A stretch of DNA of 64,000 nt from Papaver somniferum (GCF_003573695.1 NC_039361.1:97342279-97406278); one strand, 5' to 3'. Shown: positions 42,436 through 56,027, counted from the first letter of the stretch. The notes: generated by a model not told the origin, from the letters alone. Made by a program: numbers and translations.

Positions 42436-45055
42436 AAATATTGAAGGAAGTTTCTTGTCTTAAAAAACTGAAAGACCATTCCTCAGTAGAAAGACAGATC
42501 ATACCACTACCCTATAAGATAAACTCAAAAGAATCATAGGAAAGAGTTGATAATCGCTTCTGGAAAAAGATTCTTCCTCATCCTTATCGAAACAATCCTT
42601 GTTTTGATGAAGAACCTCTCCAGAAGAGAGGGAAAGAGAGAATCTCTGCCAAAAGAAACAATCAGGAATATCTGTTAATTGTTTCAGATAATCACACTAA
42701 TGTGGATCATAAGGAACTCCTTAGAAATGAGAAAATCTTATGAAAATCTCATTGAAAGAATTAAGAGAGATTTATCTATCTATGAAAATTCTCACGTCAG
42801 TACCATTTCTCCACATGATCATATCTCTAGAGTTAGAAAATATCATTATCTTGGGAGAAAATATTTTGGGCAGAAATTCCCGAAGAGAAACATGAACTAT
42901 GTTTCTAATATTCACTGTAAGCTAGAAAAAGCTTACTCCGATGCAACTTAGTTGTATCAATATTGTGCATTCTCATCCGTTTTGGTGCTCTTATTCATGG
43001 ATGGGAAAGGCACAATAAAACTAGAGCACATTTGTTTGTGTAATTGTTTATCAGAAAATTTGTGACACTTTATGGATAGCTGCGAATCCATAGTTGTCTA
43101 AAAATGTTCATTTTTATCACTTCCAAAAATAGGTTTTATTTGGAAGTTTTGATGCTAAAACGTGGTCTTGAAAAATCCTTACTAGTCCAAGCTCAAATTC
43201 TCAAGCAACTATATTTACTCTCAAAAAGGGTAAACGAGGAGGAACCTAACTTCTACCAGGTTGTGGAATTAGTCTTCAATCAAGGATCACTTCAGGGAAT
43301 TAGGAGAGTGATCCATATCAAGCGCAAGATATCTCAAGATTATGAAGGGTTCTAAACCCGAAGGAAATAGACATGAATTTTTGATTTCTTTCAATGATTG
43401 TATTAGGTTTATTATGAATAAAATTATTTGATTTATAATTTTTCTTGTGATAGTTTTTGATTTACATAGCATGTGCTTGAATGCTTTATTATTGTTATGT
43501 ATGTTTATGAGATGTTTGATTTCGGTTTTATTACCTTGATATTCGATCTCATAATGTTGTGAACCCTTATAGTTTGGGTGACTTTTTGATTTAGAAGGAT
43601 TAAGTTCTAGCCCATGTTGGTAGGCTTTATCAAAGGATTATGAGGGGTTATGATAGAAAAAATACGTGAAAAAGTCACGATATGTTGAATCGGTTTTGGT
43701 TTAGCATAAAAGCATATGTGTTTCGGGGGTTTTCAACTTTTGCTTGAAAGAGTTAAAAAATCGGTTTTCAACCTTTCTCTGGTAAAGGTTGGTTGTTTTT
43801 ATTCTTGTGTTTTGCATAAGGATGACAACATAATGATATTTCAATATCAATTCTCCCTGGAAGAAGATGCAAACATATTGGAGAAGAGGATGTTAAATTT
43901 GAGGTAACAATCTTGTTAGTTAATTGTTTTCCTGTTTAAGAAAGGCCTGATTTTATTTCATATATTTATTACTTTTGCTTAACAAAATTTCGGTACAATT
44001 GATGTTTTATTCCATTATGTATGTATGGATGTGTGTGTGATTCAATTGTTTCCGGTTAAGAAAAACTATTGTTATCTTGCTTTATTGTGTGATATCAATT
44101 GTTTAGGATTACAAAATTTTGGTGCAATTGTGGTGCTTTAATGTCTATGAATTGTTTATGGCTTAACGAAAGAAAAGGTTTACGGGATGAATTGTTTAGT
44201 CCAATTCGATTCCGGATAAGAGAAACTAAGTTAATTATGATCTTAGTTAGACTTATCAAAGTGGAGGTTTCGGTTATTCAAGTCTAGTCGAATGCCTAAA
44301 CAAGAAATGCTAGTTAACTAACCTAGTATTCGTCTTGTTTAAAACTGAAAGGTCTAAGTTATATGGATAATTAGAATCTGTTGAGAAAAATAGAGTTACC
44401 TTTATTTTGGTCTTATCGAACAAGCGATTGTATTTTTACAATCGTTTTAGCAAAGGGACTAAGGTACTTAGTTGATTTTTGGTTTGAACTATTAGGGAAA
44501 ATTGCTTCAGGCAATTTTTTCCTTGATAACATATCAAAACAAAATTACTTTGTAGTTTCGGTTTTGATATTGGTTATCAAAAATGGTGTGTGGAACCCTC
44601 GTGCTTAACTCTATATGTTGCAAGTCTATTTTGAGATTTGTAAGATCCTTTTCGGTTTGTCCTTTATTTTTTTGTTTCTTTGTCATTTTGTGACAAAAAG
44701 GGGAAGAAATATATGGAGTAAAAAAGTGATACTGGCATTGATTTTATATTGATTGGTATCACTAAGAATAAGGACGTTGGTGATTAAATATTTATTAAAC
44801 GAAAGAGTGAAAACATAGATTAAGGGGGAGTAACATATCATAACAAAGGAATAACAAAGACGTCCGGATTGATAAAATCTACCTATCTTACCTTTAGGGG
44901 GAGTAATATTCTTTGTTATTATAATGTCAACAGCGGCATTTAAGGATTGAATGTATACAGGTTATTGTGCTGTTAAATTCGGGAATCAAGCGTATGTGTA
45001 ATGAATTCTTGTAATTTGTTTATCCATATGATGTAAGAGTTTTGTCACTAAAATT
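42436..45055 (+). other. f2 internal region without intact genes
   Basis: Short open stretches (42679-42951, 43104-43355) look like remnants of one polar protein but have no recognised motifs. From about 43400 to 44650 it is T-rich with repeated short phrases. From 44690 on it holds the purine-rich blocks typical of the 3' end of SIRE-like elements. Confidence 0.5.
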
Positions 45056-45070
45056 GACAAAGGGCGGGAT
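45056..45070 (+). other. f2 polypurine tract
   Basis: GACAAAGGGCGGGAT directly before the 3' LTR; one C interrupts the purines. Confidence 0.7.
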
Positions 45071-47089
45071 TGTTAAAGCATAGGACGGTTGAACCCACCA
45101 AGCGCTGGTATGTCAAGTTTGGTTGTCATATTTTAGTGAATCAAAACTCATTTAAAGAGTCGCTTGATTGTGTACTAGAGTCAACTTCATATAGGTTAGC
45201 TTGAAAGTATTAGGATATGAGACATTACAAGTATTGCAAAGACTTGAAGAAGTGAAGAAGTAAAAAGCTACAACGACAACATCATCCTTCCACTTAAGGT
45301 TAGTGATATTTGACTTGAACTATTTCATTCCCTAACGTATCTTTCAAGTCGTGCATATTGAAAATAAAACTGCGAAGCATGAACACTCTAGATACACATA
45401 GTATTAAGGAATACAATACGAGGTTTATTGCTTAACCATTAAACTTTGTATATAAGACATCGACATAATCGTTTAAATGCTATTGCGATTATGTATGGGT
45501 ATGAGGTGAGGATTTCATCCTAGGAAACAATGTTTTACATGTGTTTTAAGGAAGTAAATTCATGAACTTGTTTTGTGAAAATCGTCAGGATTTATTGGTA
45601 TTGTTATTCATTGCATATCTTGTGAAAAACCAATATGTGTGATTAGTATAACCGCGTATGACTTGTTTGTGTTCTTGGTAAAACTTTTCACAAAGGCCTG
45701 ACTTTTGTATTGGTTTGACTTTTATTAGTGAAAATGATCTTAAGTAATCACCTGAGATGGAATGATCGGGTTTGTGATTTTGTGTAAGACCGACTCTAGG
45801 TAAAGGGGAATCGATCCTAGTAAAAGGTGCAACACATCACAAAGGGGAATCGATCCTTGTATGAGGTGCAACACGTTTTAGTAGAAAGAGGAACCGATCC
45901 TATGGACATGTGCAACACATTCAAGTTAGATACCATATATATGCGGGGAACTGATCCTAGTACCTAGTCAACCGAATTTTGGAAAGCTAGTGTGACTATG
46001 CACAGTACTCACATGGAGGTAGAACCGAAACTTGTTTTCGTAGAACCGTTAAACCCATGGTTTGTGATTGAGTGTCCTTGAACAATCACATAGTTCTTGA
46101 AAGTCAAATGAACCAATTTTAAACTTGTTTGGAAGTGTATCAAATCGGTTTCAAGATTGTAAGTATGAAACGGGACTTACAGAGCAAGGATTTCGACATA
46201 CTTTGAACATTTGCAGTATCGGTTATCTTTAATTGTTCAAAGTTATTCCTTAATAGCTAAAGGAAGAGAATCCCAGGATCGAAACATAAATAAGTTAAGA
46301 ATCTTTTATTTAAGGTTTTTAAATTTTTTTAGGAAAATGAGAATTAGTAATGTGCATTTACTAGTTGAAGATTTTCCTAAGAGATTTTCGGTAATTGTTT
46401 TGGACAGAGGATTACCAGGAATTTTGGAAATCGAATTTGGAATATATTGCATATCTTGAGAATATTTTCGGTTTTGGAAATTCCTTGTTGTCCAAACTTC
46501 CTTGTCTATAAATACTTGAAGTTTGCATTTCTAGCAAACTAATCCTTCGTGACAACAAACTTCCTCGGTTGTGTTGTTACTGGTGAAGCCGCCTATTCGG
46601 AGAGGAGAGTAACCTAATTAAGCGAAATCTCTTACGGTTGCTCAGTTTAAAGTCTTCTTTGGGATTGAGAAGCTCTATTAGTACCTTTGGTGGGAAACTA
46701 TATAATTGCTTTTATCTTGTGTTTTTGATTGATTTGATTGGCTAACGACGGTTGAACTTTGATTGCACCTAGTTTGTTTATGCTTGAGAATTTTCTCTTC
46801 TGATATAAGATTCACCCAAACTAGATCGAAGTTTCAACAGGGATCTTTAGACTGTTTGTAGATCTAAAGACGTCTTGTGATAATCCATTGTTAACGGACT
46901 CCATTCTTTGCGTGATTGATCAAAAGAGATTCAAGTTTTTGTGTGCAGGCATTTATTGAAGATCTAAGAAGATTTGAAGACAAAGAAGATATTCTGATTT
47001 GGGGTTCATAATCTTTGGTATGCACAATACTTGTTTCGGTATAGAGGATCCAACTATAATCGGTTTATCCTTGTGGTAGATTAGATTTC
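45071..47089 (+). repeat. f2 3' LTR, truncated
   Basis: Matches 38959 onwards up to the GTGGTAGATTAGATT region, losing about the last 715 bases. At about 47089 it joins an inverted f1 LTR that also lacks its end. Confidence 0.8.
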
Positions 47090-49077
47090 ACGCGTTCCTT
47101 ACGCCTCTTGAATAACGTCGGATTCTACGTACTTGATTCCATTAGCTGATCTCACCACAACTAAGAGTTCCTACGACCCAAAGTCGAAGACTTGATAAAC
47201 AAATATGTCTCACACGGAAAAGTTTACTGAATAGATAAATCTGTCTCCCACAGAAATACCTACGAGTTTTTGTTCTGTCTTTTGATAAATCAAGGTGAAA
47301 AGGAACCAATTGATACACCAGTCTTATATTCCCGAAGGACAACCTAGTAATATCAATCACCTCACAATAATCTTAATCGTACGGAAGTGAAACAAGATAT
47401 TGTGGAATCACAAACGATGAGACGAAGATGTTTGTGATTACTTTTTATCTTACCTATCGGAGATTAAATCTCGAGCAAATCTTAGAGAAATAGTACTCAA
47501 TACAATAGAGCAAAGTAAGATCAGAACATGCAACTACAGAAAAAATAGTTGGGTCTGACTTCAGAATCCCAATGAAGTCTTTAAGTCGTTAACCTATAAT
47601 GGTTTTAGGAAAAACCTAGGTTAAAGGAGAATCGACTCTAGTTGCAACTAGTATCACACAGGAGGTGTGGGGACTAGGTTTCCCAGTTGCTAGAGTTCTC
47701 CCTTATATAGTCTTCAAATCAGGGTTTGCAATCAATGTTACCTTGGTAACAAAACATTCAATATTCACCGTTAGATGAAAACCTGATTAGAGTAAAGCTA
47801 ATATATTTCAACTGTTAGATCGAACTTAGCTTGTTATACACAAATGAAATGTGACTTCATTTAGGTATGAGTAACCGTACCCAAACGTGTGCACATAGCT
47901 GCTCAACAATAGTTAACCGAAGTTAGCCATATGAACACTTTCATTTCAACCTTGTTCATCTTAATCACAAATAGTTCAAATGACTCAAATGAAACTATTC
48001 ATGGAGTTTTTCAATTATTTATATTCTCATAGAAGTATACAAGCGACAATTGAGGCAAAATCGATTTTGATTCACTTGAATCAATTCATGAACATTATAG
48101 CCACGGTTTTCAAAAGATTGCATTCCTTAATATATAAATGTATTTGTTCATGAACAGACCGATTTTAGAACTTAACCCACTCTAGTATGCAAACGGGTAC
48201 GCATATTTAGAGTTCCTGACCTGGTATGGGTTCGCCAGTATGCGAACGGGTACGCATACTGTTGTACGTGACCAAACTAAGCTAAATTTCCGGACTTGAA
48301 CTTTGCAGCCGGTACGCATACGGGTATGCATACTAAGTCCCCGGACTTCAACTATCAAACCAGTACGCATACGAGTATGCATACTATGGTTCCCGAACTT
48401 TTAATAACTTGCAACAGTTAGCATACAAGTACGCATACTGTGCTATATCCAATCAATGGTTAATCGTTCTAAAATCCATATTAACCATTGAAACATTCTT
48501 CGAAGACGGGAATAGCTGTCTCACACAAACTATTAGCTTCAAAGAAATTTTCAAGTGATCAATAGATCAATACGAAACATTCTGAGTCTACATCAAATGA
48601 CTGTCTCACACAAATCATGTAAGATGTTACCAGGCGATTTTCACATAATCATATTTTGACTTTCGTCAAGAATAAAAATGAACTTGGTTAAAGCGAAAGC
48701 TTACCAATACATATTTCGAGATATATGTAAGCGAGTTAAACTCAGCTCAAAATATCAAATGTGTATAATATAAAGTCTATATAGCTATACGACTTTTGCC
48801 TCAATAGGAGATAGAATAGAAATAGATTTATGAGTGATAGATGAGTTCAAGTTTCCACATACCTTTTGTTGATGAAGTTCCAAAATCTCCCCTTAGTAGT
48901 TCTTCGTCTTCAATCGATGAATGTCGTGAAGTCTAAATCTTAACTACACATTCTATCCTAATCCGAGACATAACTATAAGTAGAAAAGAAATCAAGACTT
49001 ATAGTTTTGGCAACTAAACTTGGCAAACAAGCTTGAGATACCAACGCTTGCGAGTTCGACTGAGCAGTGCTCTAACA
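47090..49077 (-). repeat. f1 LTR, inverted, missing its 3' end
   Basis: On the minus strand it starts TGTTAGAGCACTGCTCAGTC at 49077. The GTACGC/GCATAC module lies at 48185-48440 with the core GTCCGGAAATTTAGCTTAG. Apparent ORFs there only translate the repeats. Confidence 0.8.
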
Positions 49078-50402
49078 ATCTCCCTCTTTGTCAATTTTAG
49101 TGATAAAACTATCAATACATATGGATTACAAAATAAGTAAACTTTGTAGTTTCTCATCCAAATGCTTTATTTCCTTGGTTCTTCAACATTACTCGAAATC
49201 TTCGTCACTTCCAAGTACTCCAGTGATTCTGAACGTGTTCAACTCAATATCATAGTTGTTGAAGATTCGTAGCTATAATAATAAGAAAAAAATTGTTCTT
49301 AATTATTGTTATACAGTGTCATAGTATTATTACACAACATCAAAGTTCAATTGTATCACAACTTTTGACAATAATGCTATGGTGATATATATCACTCCCC
49401 TTAGTGAATACTTCATCTCACAATGAAAAGCAGTCCCCCTTACAGAATGATCCGTAAATCATATGCATTTGTAGTGTGAACTACATAATAATTCTCCCCC
49501 TTTTGTCAATATAAATTGGCAAAGGTATGAAAACTAGTGGGATCATAATGAAATTCTCATAGAGATATTTCATGACTAAAATAGAATATATCAACTTTGT
49601 TTCAATGATTTCACATAGTCAAAACTTAGTGTATTCATCAAGGAGTTTATAAAGATACAAGAAAACTCCTACAATATTCCACAGCCGCACTCCCCACAAT
49701 GATTTGGCAATTAAGCCCAAGTTCAAAAAGAACTCCCCCATATAATGTCATTCCTGAAAGAACAACACGAGCAACCTTACTTTTTCAAGAAAATAAGGAT
49801 TTCTTTGGACATTAACAAATTACATGAAACATGAATTTGTATCCAGAAAATTCAATTAAATTAACCACAAGATAATCCATGGTTAATTTAATCGGAAATG
49901 CTCAACATAATTGAACTTACGGAGCCATACATTACTTTCACATAGAAGTGGATCGGGGAAAGATCAATATTGTGGAATATTCAAAGATTCATTCTATTTT
50001 ACATCAAAATTTGCATAATGATATCATAGACTTAATCTCCGTAATCAAAAGTTCATCCTATCTACCATCAATATTTGTATAATGACATAATAGGCTTAAC
50101 TTTTGACATATATGGGATAATCTTAGTTCACGGATGCAAACACACATATACGATAAAAAAAATTGCAATATATAAAACAAATAAATATTAATACTGCAAA
50201 ATCATCTTCCAAGTAAACTTTAGAATTTAAATAAATCTAAAAACATTGCAAGATGAAAAATGTTGGCAATACCAATGTGTAATCACAATATAGGCTATTC
50301 CAAACCCTAGTTATCCTTCTTAAAATACAAGAATAAATTCTCATAAGAAGTTTCCTAGACATTAAGAAATATAAATCCTAAGATGAACGCAACCGAAGGT
50401 CT
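49078..50402 (-). other. f1 internal 3' region, non-coding
   Basis: Contains the polypurine tract (CTCCCTCTTTGTCA at 49081-49094 on the plus strand) and several CCCCCTT-type blocks (about 49433, 49495, 49730), i.e. GGGGGAG blocks on the minus strand, as in SIRE-like 3' regions. No gene seen. Confidence 0.55.
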
Positions 50403-50621
50403 TCAGACATAACCAGCAACCAGAGATCGAACACAAACAAGTTCATCAGTTGCTTTCTTCAGTTCTTTTCTCAGAAATTCAAGATTCTTTGTTGCAATTT
50501 CAAGTTGTTTACGTACGACCCCAAAATCTCGAAGAAGAATTCCCACCAATTGAGATGACATCAGAACTGGAAGTTTGTTTTCATGATCAACGACATGATA
50601 GCAAGTTATGAAAACGGGTGT
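50403..50621 (-). pseudogene. f1 internal ORF fragment with coiled coil
   Basis: Minus-strand frame ending at 50403, cut at 50621 by the E6 LTR. It reads VLMSSQLVGILLRDFGVVRK and QLEIATKNLEFLRKELKKAT, a heptad-like leucine pattern. In SIRE-type elements a coiled-coil, env-like or gag-tail protein is found toward the 3' end, which this could be. The first ~11 codons of the open frame belong to the E6 LTR, so the true start is lost. Confidence 0.45.
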
Positions 50622-51577
50622 TAATGGTGGATTTTTAACAAAGGGTAAAATCATAACCTTACATGTTCCTGATCCAGCAGTCAGACGAACATTGAAAATT
50701 ATCTCTCATTTAAGCGTGAAAGCTCAAGCCACAACTCTGATCGAGCGTACTGCCTCTCAGAATATCTTCAAAAGTCTCTGATCGAGTATATTACTTCTCA
50801 GAGCATATATATATGCAGTCTCTCAGCTGAGACCACAACATATTCCATTAACTAAGCAATTTCAGTAATCACTTCTGGAAAGAATCAAAATGATTGGACG
50901 GATCCTAGATGTATTACTCACTAGTATAGAGCACTAACGTCTTCAGGACGTCGCAATGTTCCCTGACTTTACAGAATAAACAATCAAATCGAGCGTTATG
51001 CTTCAACTAGCTCATACCTCGATTTTCGAATAATTATAATGCTCCTAGACAGCATGCCTGCTAGTATAAAGCCATCAATTAATAATTTCTAGACGCAGGA
51101 TTCATCAATTGAATTCCTAGAAAATATTCTGCGTTCTGTATAATATTTCGTTACTTCAATTTATGGCTCTTCCCAGCAGAATTCCATGGGTTAGTAATAA
51201 ATATTCAGCGTACAGGCATCTGAGCCGCAATCGAGTAAGCCCCGACCAAAATGGTGCAAGTGTACTCAGAAATAATGCACTAACGAGCACCTGAATGCAC
51301 GAACGAGCATTCCAAAATACGAAGGAACGATGAACCTATGAAAAAAGGAAGAAAAATAATAATAATAAAATATTAGCTAAGGCGCTAGGGTCTTGGGCCC
51401 ACTGGCCGGACAGTTAGCCGTGGCCAGTCCCAGTCCCACGCCCAATTCTATATATTATTATATTTTTATTATTTTCCTTTATCTCATGAAAGGTGTTGTG
51501 GGACCAAGCTTACTAGCTGGCCGGTCATGCCCTAGTTGTGACTGGTCCCACACCTTGCATTCCTTATTATTTCATTA

Positions 51578-52640
51578 TTATTTCCTTCATTCCATGAAAT
51601 TCCTTGATTTCATGATATTTCCTTCACATCAAGGAAAAAATAAAAAAATTAGGGAAGATTCGCGGGACCAGGGCCCACCCGGTCGACCATGCCCTAGTGG
51701 CCAGTCCCACATGCCCTTATTTTATTATTATTAATATTATTTGCTTCTTTTATCTCATGAAAACTCCTTCACTTCAAGAAAATTCCTTAGTTTCAACAAA
51801 CTCCTTGATTTTATGATATTTCCCTAAAATCATGAAAATAATATAAAAATAGGAAAAGTGTCATGGGACCGGGATCATTTCCCGGACGGCCATGCCTTGA
51901 CCATATTTGGTCCCACACTTCATGATTTCCTATTTTATCATTATTATTTCCTTCATCTATGAAGTTTCCTCAGTTTCAGCAAAATCCTTGATTTCTTTGT
52001 ATTTTCTTAAAATGTTGCTCAAACACACATCAGAAAATATCAAAATTCTCAAGACTGAGACACGAACACTTTGGTGACATGAGCATATTACCTTGACCGA
52101 CCATTATTATTTCCTTCATTCCATGAAATTCCTTGATTTCATGATATTTCCTTCACATCAAGGAAAAGATAAAAAAATTAGGGAAGATTCGCGGGACCAG
52201 GGCCCACCCGGCCGACCATGCCCTAGTGGCCGGTCCCACATGCCCTTATTTTATTATTATTAATATTATTTGCTTCTTTTATCTCATGAAAACTCCTTCA
52301 CTTTAAGAAAATTCCTTAGTTTCAACAAACTCCTTGATTTTATGATATTTCCCTAAAATCATGAAAATAATATAAAATTAGGAAAAGTGCCATGGGACCG
52401 GGATCATTTCCCGGCCGGCCATGCCTTGACCATATTTGGTCCCACACTTCATGATTTCCTATTTTATCATTATTATTTCCTTCATCTATGAAGTTTCCTC
52501 AGTTTCAGCAAAATCCTTGATTTCTTTGTATTTTCTTAAAATGTTGCTCAAACACACATCAGAAAATATCAAAATTCTCAAGACTGAGACACGAACACTT
52601 TGGTGACATGAGCATATTACCTTGACCGACCAAGGTTGGC
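51578..52640. repeat. ~531-bp tandem duplication in the E6 5' LTR
   Basis: The phrase GGGAAGATTCGCGGGACCAG occurs at about 51652 and 52183, and the surrounding ~530 bases are duplicated with few differences. Inside each unit a GGCC...CATGCC...GGTCCCAC phrase recurs about every 200 bases. Confidence 0.85.
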
Positions 52641-53740
52641 TCTTTGGCTCGCAAGAGGCCGGTCCCACACATTTTATCATTTGACCTAATTTATTCATAT
52701 TAGGTTAAAACTCTTCCAAACAATTTGGAATTTCATGAAACGATCGTCAGTCGATCCCATGACCAACCAGGGCCAGTTTCATGACCCCTTGGTCGGTCCT
52801 TCATCTCTTCATAATTTATTAGGTTTTATCACCTAAGGTTCAGACGAACATTATTTTAATGAAGGATTAAACCAGCATTTAATCATCTTTTCACCAACTG
52901 GTCTTCAAGAGACTTTGGTATTTTGCTCACTTGAGCATCTGGGCGTTACATGGTCGACTCATCATCCCATTTAGCCGGTCCCTCCTTCACTCCATGGTTG
53001 ATTTTCAATAAATCATCAATTGATCAGCAATTAATCAATATTAGGGTTTCGGATCCAAAGCTCTGCAAAACATAATTCTGAGCAGCTTCAAACACTAATA
53101 ATTTTTTGCGTTGATCTCATGATCAAAATGCTAATTAATTATACCTGTCCAGTTGCCAGTATTTTAATTAATATTCTATTTAGTTCTGTTACCAACAATT
53201 CATCAAACGAGCAACATTTGCTCAGATGAGCAATATTTGCTCAGACTAAGGAATATTGGTTCAACTATCAAGATTCAACAATCCATAGAATGAGCAATGT
53301 TTGCTCACCTTAAATATCAAAATTTACTCGAGAATTATACCTCTGTCTCAACAGACACATTCAATTCATGAGTCTTAGAACATTTGCAAATCACGTTCGA
53401 CTCAGCAATACAAGGACTCATCGTCCCATAAAGTCAGCAACTGACTAACTAAATACACGTCTGCCTTGCAGACTCCACAATCACGAGATATCAATCGTGT
53501 CACATGGGGGGATATTAACTAGGGTTTTGGTCTGGCGTTCTATGGCACGTGTGTTCATACACACGATGAGAATGTGAGAAAGTCGTGCAATCAGTTGAAG
53601 GAGTTAGCAAAGTAGTGGTAGAAAATCAACCAAGTTTCCGCACGATGAGCAACTGGTTTTAACACGATTTCCACTTCCCCACTCTTTAACTCCATCAACT
53701 GTCACACTTCATGGGATCAAGTTATTTACAATTATAGAAA

Positions 53741-53748
53741 TATAAATA
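53741..53748 (+). promoter_or_regulatory. TATA box of the E6 5' LTR
   Basis: TATAAATA, about 450 bases before the primer-binding site, leaving a plausible R-U5 length. Confidence 0.55.
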
Positions 53749-54189
53749 AGTCTGTGAATCATGATTGAAAAACATACTCTCTTTGGTTAATAAGACAATC
53801 TCTCATCAACATACAACAAGAGATTAAGAACTCAACATCTGAGCAGTTACTCTCAACAGAGCAAATTCAATCAATCAGAACTTATCTTATTTCTTCACGC
53901 AGAATACACAACACACCTACAATCTTCGATCACCATTGATCTCACACATTTCTCAGCTTCCCTCCTACAGATCGACCCATTTTCTCTTGTGACCGAATTG
54001 ATTCTAGAACGGCCATTGTCTTGGTTTAGGCCGGAGTCCTACAGATTGATCTCTCGAACTTAAAGCACTCCCTTCTTACAGTGCATCTGTGTGAGGTTAA
54101 ACATTTCGATCGGTTCAAGGATTCTTCTCCGTACGGTCGTCTCCTCAATTCCGTAAAAACCAGCAAATCGTTTTTCCCCATCTACATAT

Positions 54190-54206
54190 TGGCTACCATA
54201 GTGGGA
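54190..54206 (+). other. E6 primer-binding site (Arg-tRNA type, two changes)
   Basis: TGGCTACCATAGTGGGA, differing at two positions from TGGCGACCACAGTGGGA in E4. Confidence 0.75.
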
Positions 54207-54243
54207 TATCATTCTCTCGGTTGCAATCTCACATTTTTACAAG

Positions 54244-56027
54244 ATGGATGGTCTTAGGTCTGGGTTAGTTACAAATGCAAATGACGCTAGCACTAGCAAC
54301 AATAACAATGATAGTATTCCAGAAACCATTCCTGATTCCAACAATGGTGGTGACATTACTCCCCCTCAGCCCAACACTGGAAGTCATCCTCTCTTCGGTC
54401 GGCATCACGAAGAAGTCAGAGAAAATCCACCTACCATAGGCAATCTCATGAAGGTGCAAGAAACTCTTTCCAAAAGTCAGACTGACATGGATGCAACACA
54501 GAAGAAGTTGTGCAATTATCTCAAAACTCTCACTGACAAGATGTCATAGAAAACTCAATAAAATGGAAAAGGAAAAGAAATATCTTCGGGTGATGATCCT
54601 GAAGTCGTTCCAATTCATACGGTGGATGACAATGAAGTCCGCAAAGCTGTATACGATCCATCAGTGAAGGAATCATCAAATTTCATTACGCGGGAAGATT
54701 TGGAACGCCTCTTGGAGAACCGTGGAAAAGAAAAGACACCACATGTCCATCGTCACCAACTTCCGTACCCTGTTGCTATGCAAAGAATTCCTCTTCCAAA
54801 AGGTTATACCTCTCCAACCTTCACTTTGTATGATGGAAGAGGAAATGCTCGAGAGCATGTATCTCAGTTTCTGGAAGCATTAGGAGACCATGGGCACAAT
54901 CATGTCGTCCGTCTGAAGGAATTTTCAAAATCCCTGAAAGGCAGGGCATATACCTGGTACAACAATATCGCTCCAGGAAGCATCACTAGTTGGGGATAAA
55001 TGATTAACACTTTCTACAGAAAGTACTTTTTCGTGTCAGAGCAAATTACTCTCTCTGATATGGGAAGAATGTTTCAGAGGAGCAATGAACATCCCAATGA
55101 CTATGTGAAAAGATTCAGAGTTCAAGCCTTAGACTGTCATGATCCAAAAATCACAGAGCAACAACTTGTAGATTTGTGTATCAACGGCATGACCCCGGTC
55201 TACAGAGATTTATTGGAAAATCTTCGTTTCCAGATCTTTTCATAACTTCATGAAGCGGCGAAGAGATCAACGACTACTGCACCGCTTTACTAGAAAGAGC
55301 AAAAACTACAAAAACTGAGGAACCGTGAGAGACTCGAGGTAGCAGGTGTCTGATCAACAAGAAGTACAACCTCCAGCCTTCCACAAATGTTATTGCAGAA
55401 GGGAGAAAACGGGAAGCCGAAACGCAACGCAAGCCTGCATCTTCAGCTCCTCCAAAGGAACCAAGAAAGGGTAATCAAACCCGGGACGTACAAGGTCCAA
55501 CTCAAAACGTAGATCCAGCGGAACCTGACTTCCCTCTCTCCATTGAAGAGGTCATTGAACTGATGGATGCTTGGATCCAAGACGGTGCAATCAAGTTGTC
55601 ATATGTCAGAAAAGAACCAACTGAAGAGGAAATGGAGAACCCTCGCTACTGTCGTTTCCATAGGTTCGTCAATCATCCCACCAGCGACTGCAGGGTCTTG
55701 AAGCGCATATTCAACGAAAAGGTCGAATCAGGGGAACCTAACTTGGGGGCTGAAGGAATACACAAGGAACCTCTTCCAGTCAGGACTTTCTCCATCTCTA
55801 AACAACCAGTCAAAGAAGCAGTTCAGTCGTTGATCGAACATGTCTGCGAATTTCTTTATCTGTCGAAGGCCCAAAGGAGAGACATTTTCAAGGCTTTGAA
55901 TCATATAGTATTTGGGAAACGTCTGCTGATCCCAGAAGTACCTCCTGAGCCTCCAGCCATTGACAAAGAAATGTATGACTGGGGACTGCTTACCACAGTG
56001 CATCTCAAAGTAAATGAATTCAGATGA
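54244..56027 (+). pseudogene. E6 gag, disrupted
   Basis: The ATG at 54244, 37 bases after the primer-binding site, starts a polar N-terminus. The frame is stopped at 54547-54549 and again just after, then continues with RIPLPKGYTSPTFTLYDGRG and LKEFSKSLKGRAYTWYNNIA, the retrotransposon gag core. A TAA stop lies at 54997-54999 and the core goes on (FYRKYFF, FQRSNEHPNDYVKRFR) to TAA at 55243-55245. After a frameshift the tail carries the Tat-type motif YCRFHRFVNHPTSDCRVLK (about 55647-55703). At least four lesions rule out a product. Confidence 0.85.

Larger units (their letters stand above)
38959..47089 (+). mobile_element. Pol-less Copia element with f2 LTRs, 3' LTR truncated
   Basis: 5' LTR 38959-41723, Met-type primer-binding site, 3.35-kb internal region without protease, integrase or reverse transcriptase, polypurine tract, and a 3' LTR from 45071 broken at about 47089. 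The GGGGGAG blocks at about 44825 and 44895 and the TGACAAAAAGGGGAAGAA block at about 44690 are like the 3' region of SIRE/Maximus elements. The LTRs differ at roughly 5% of sites in their first 190 bases, so it is much older than E2. Confidence 0.8.
47090..50621 (-). mobile_element. Minus-strand f1 Copia element, 3' part
   Basis: A truncated 3' LTR (47090-49077), polypurine tract, and internal 3' region to 50621, where E6 is inserted. The internal sequence next to the LTR matches that of E5 in inverted orientation. Confidence 0.75.
50622..54186 (+). repeat. E6 5' LTR
   Basis: About 3565 bp. The first ~605 bases match 62205-62808. The start here is TAATGGTGG where the 3' copy has TGATGCTGG, so the terminal TG is mutated. 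The end TCTACA is set by the primer-binding site. The TATA box is at 53741-53748. Confidence 0.8.

Noticed and set aside
48182..48440. Regularly spaced palindromic repeats resembling a CRISPR array
   Set aside because: Plant LTR context, irregular spacing, units of unequal sequence and no cas genes.
50403..50654. Reading the f1 fragment as a complete 83-residue gene
   Set aside because: Its first codons belong to the E6 LTR, so the frame was created by the insertion.
51393..51734. 113-codon ORF rich in P, S and Y in the E6 LTR
   Set aside because: It lies in the duplicated repeat section of the LTR and its sequence follows the DNA repeat.
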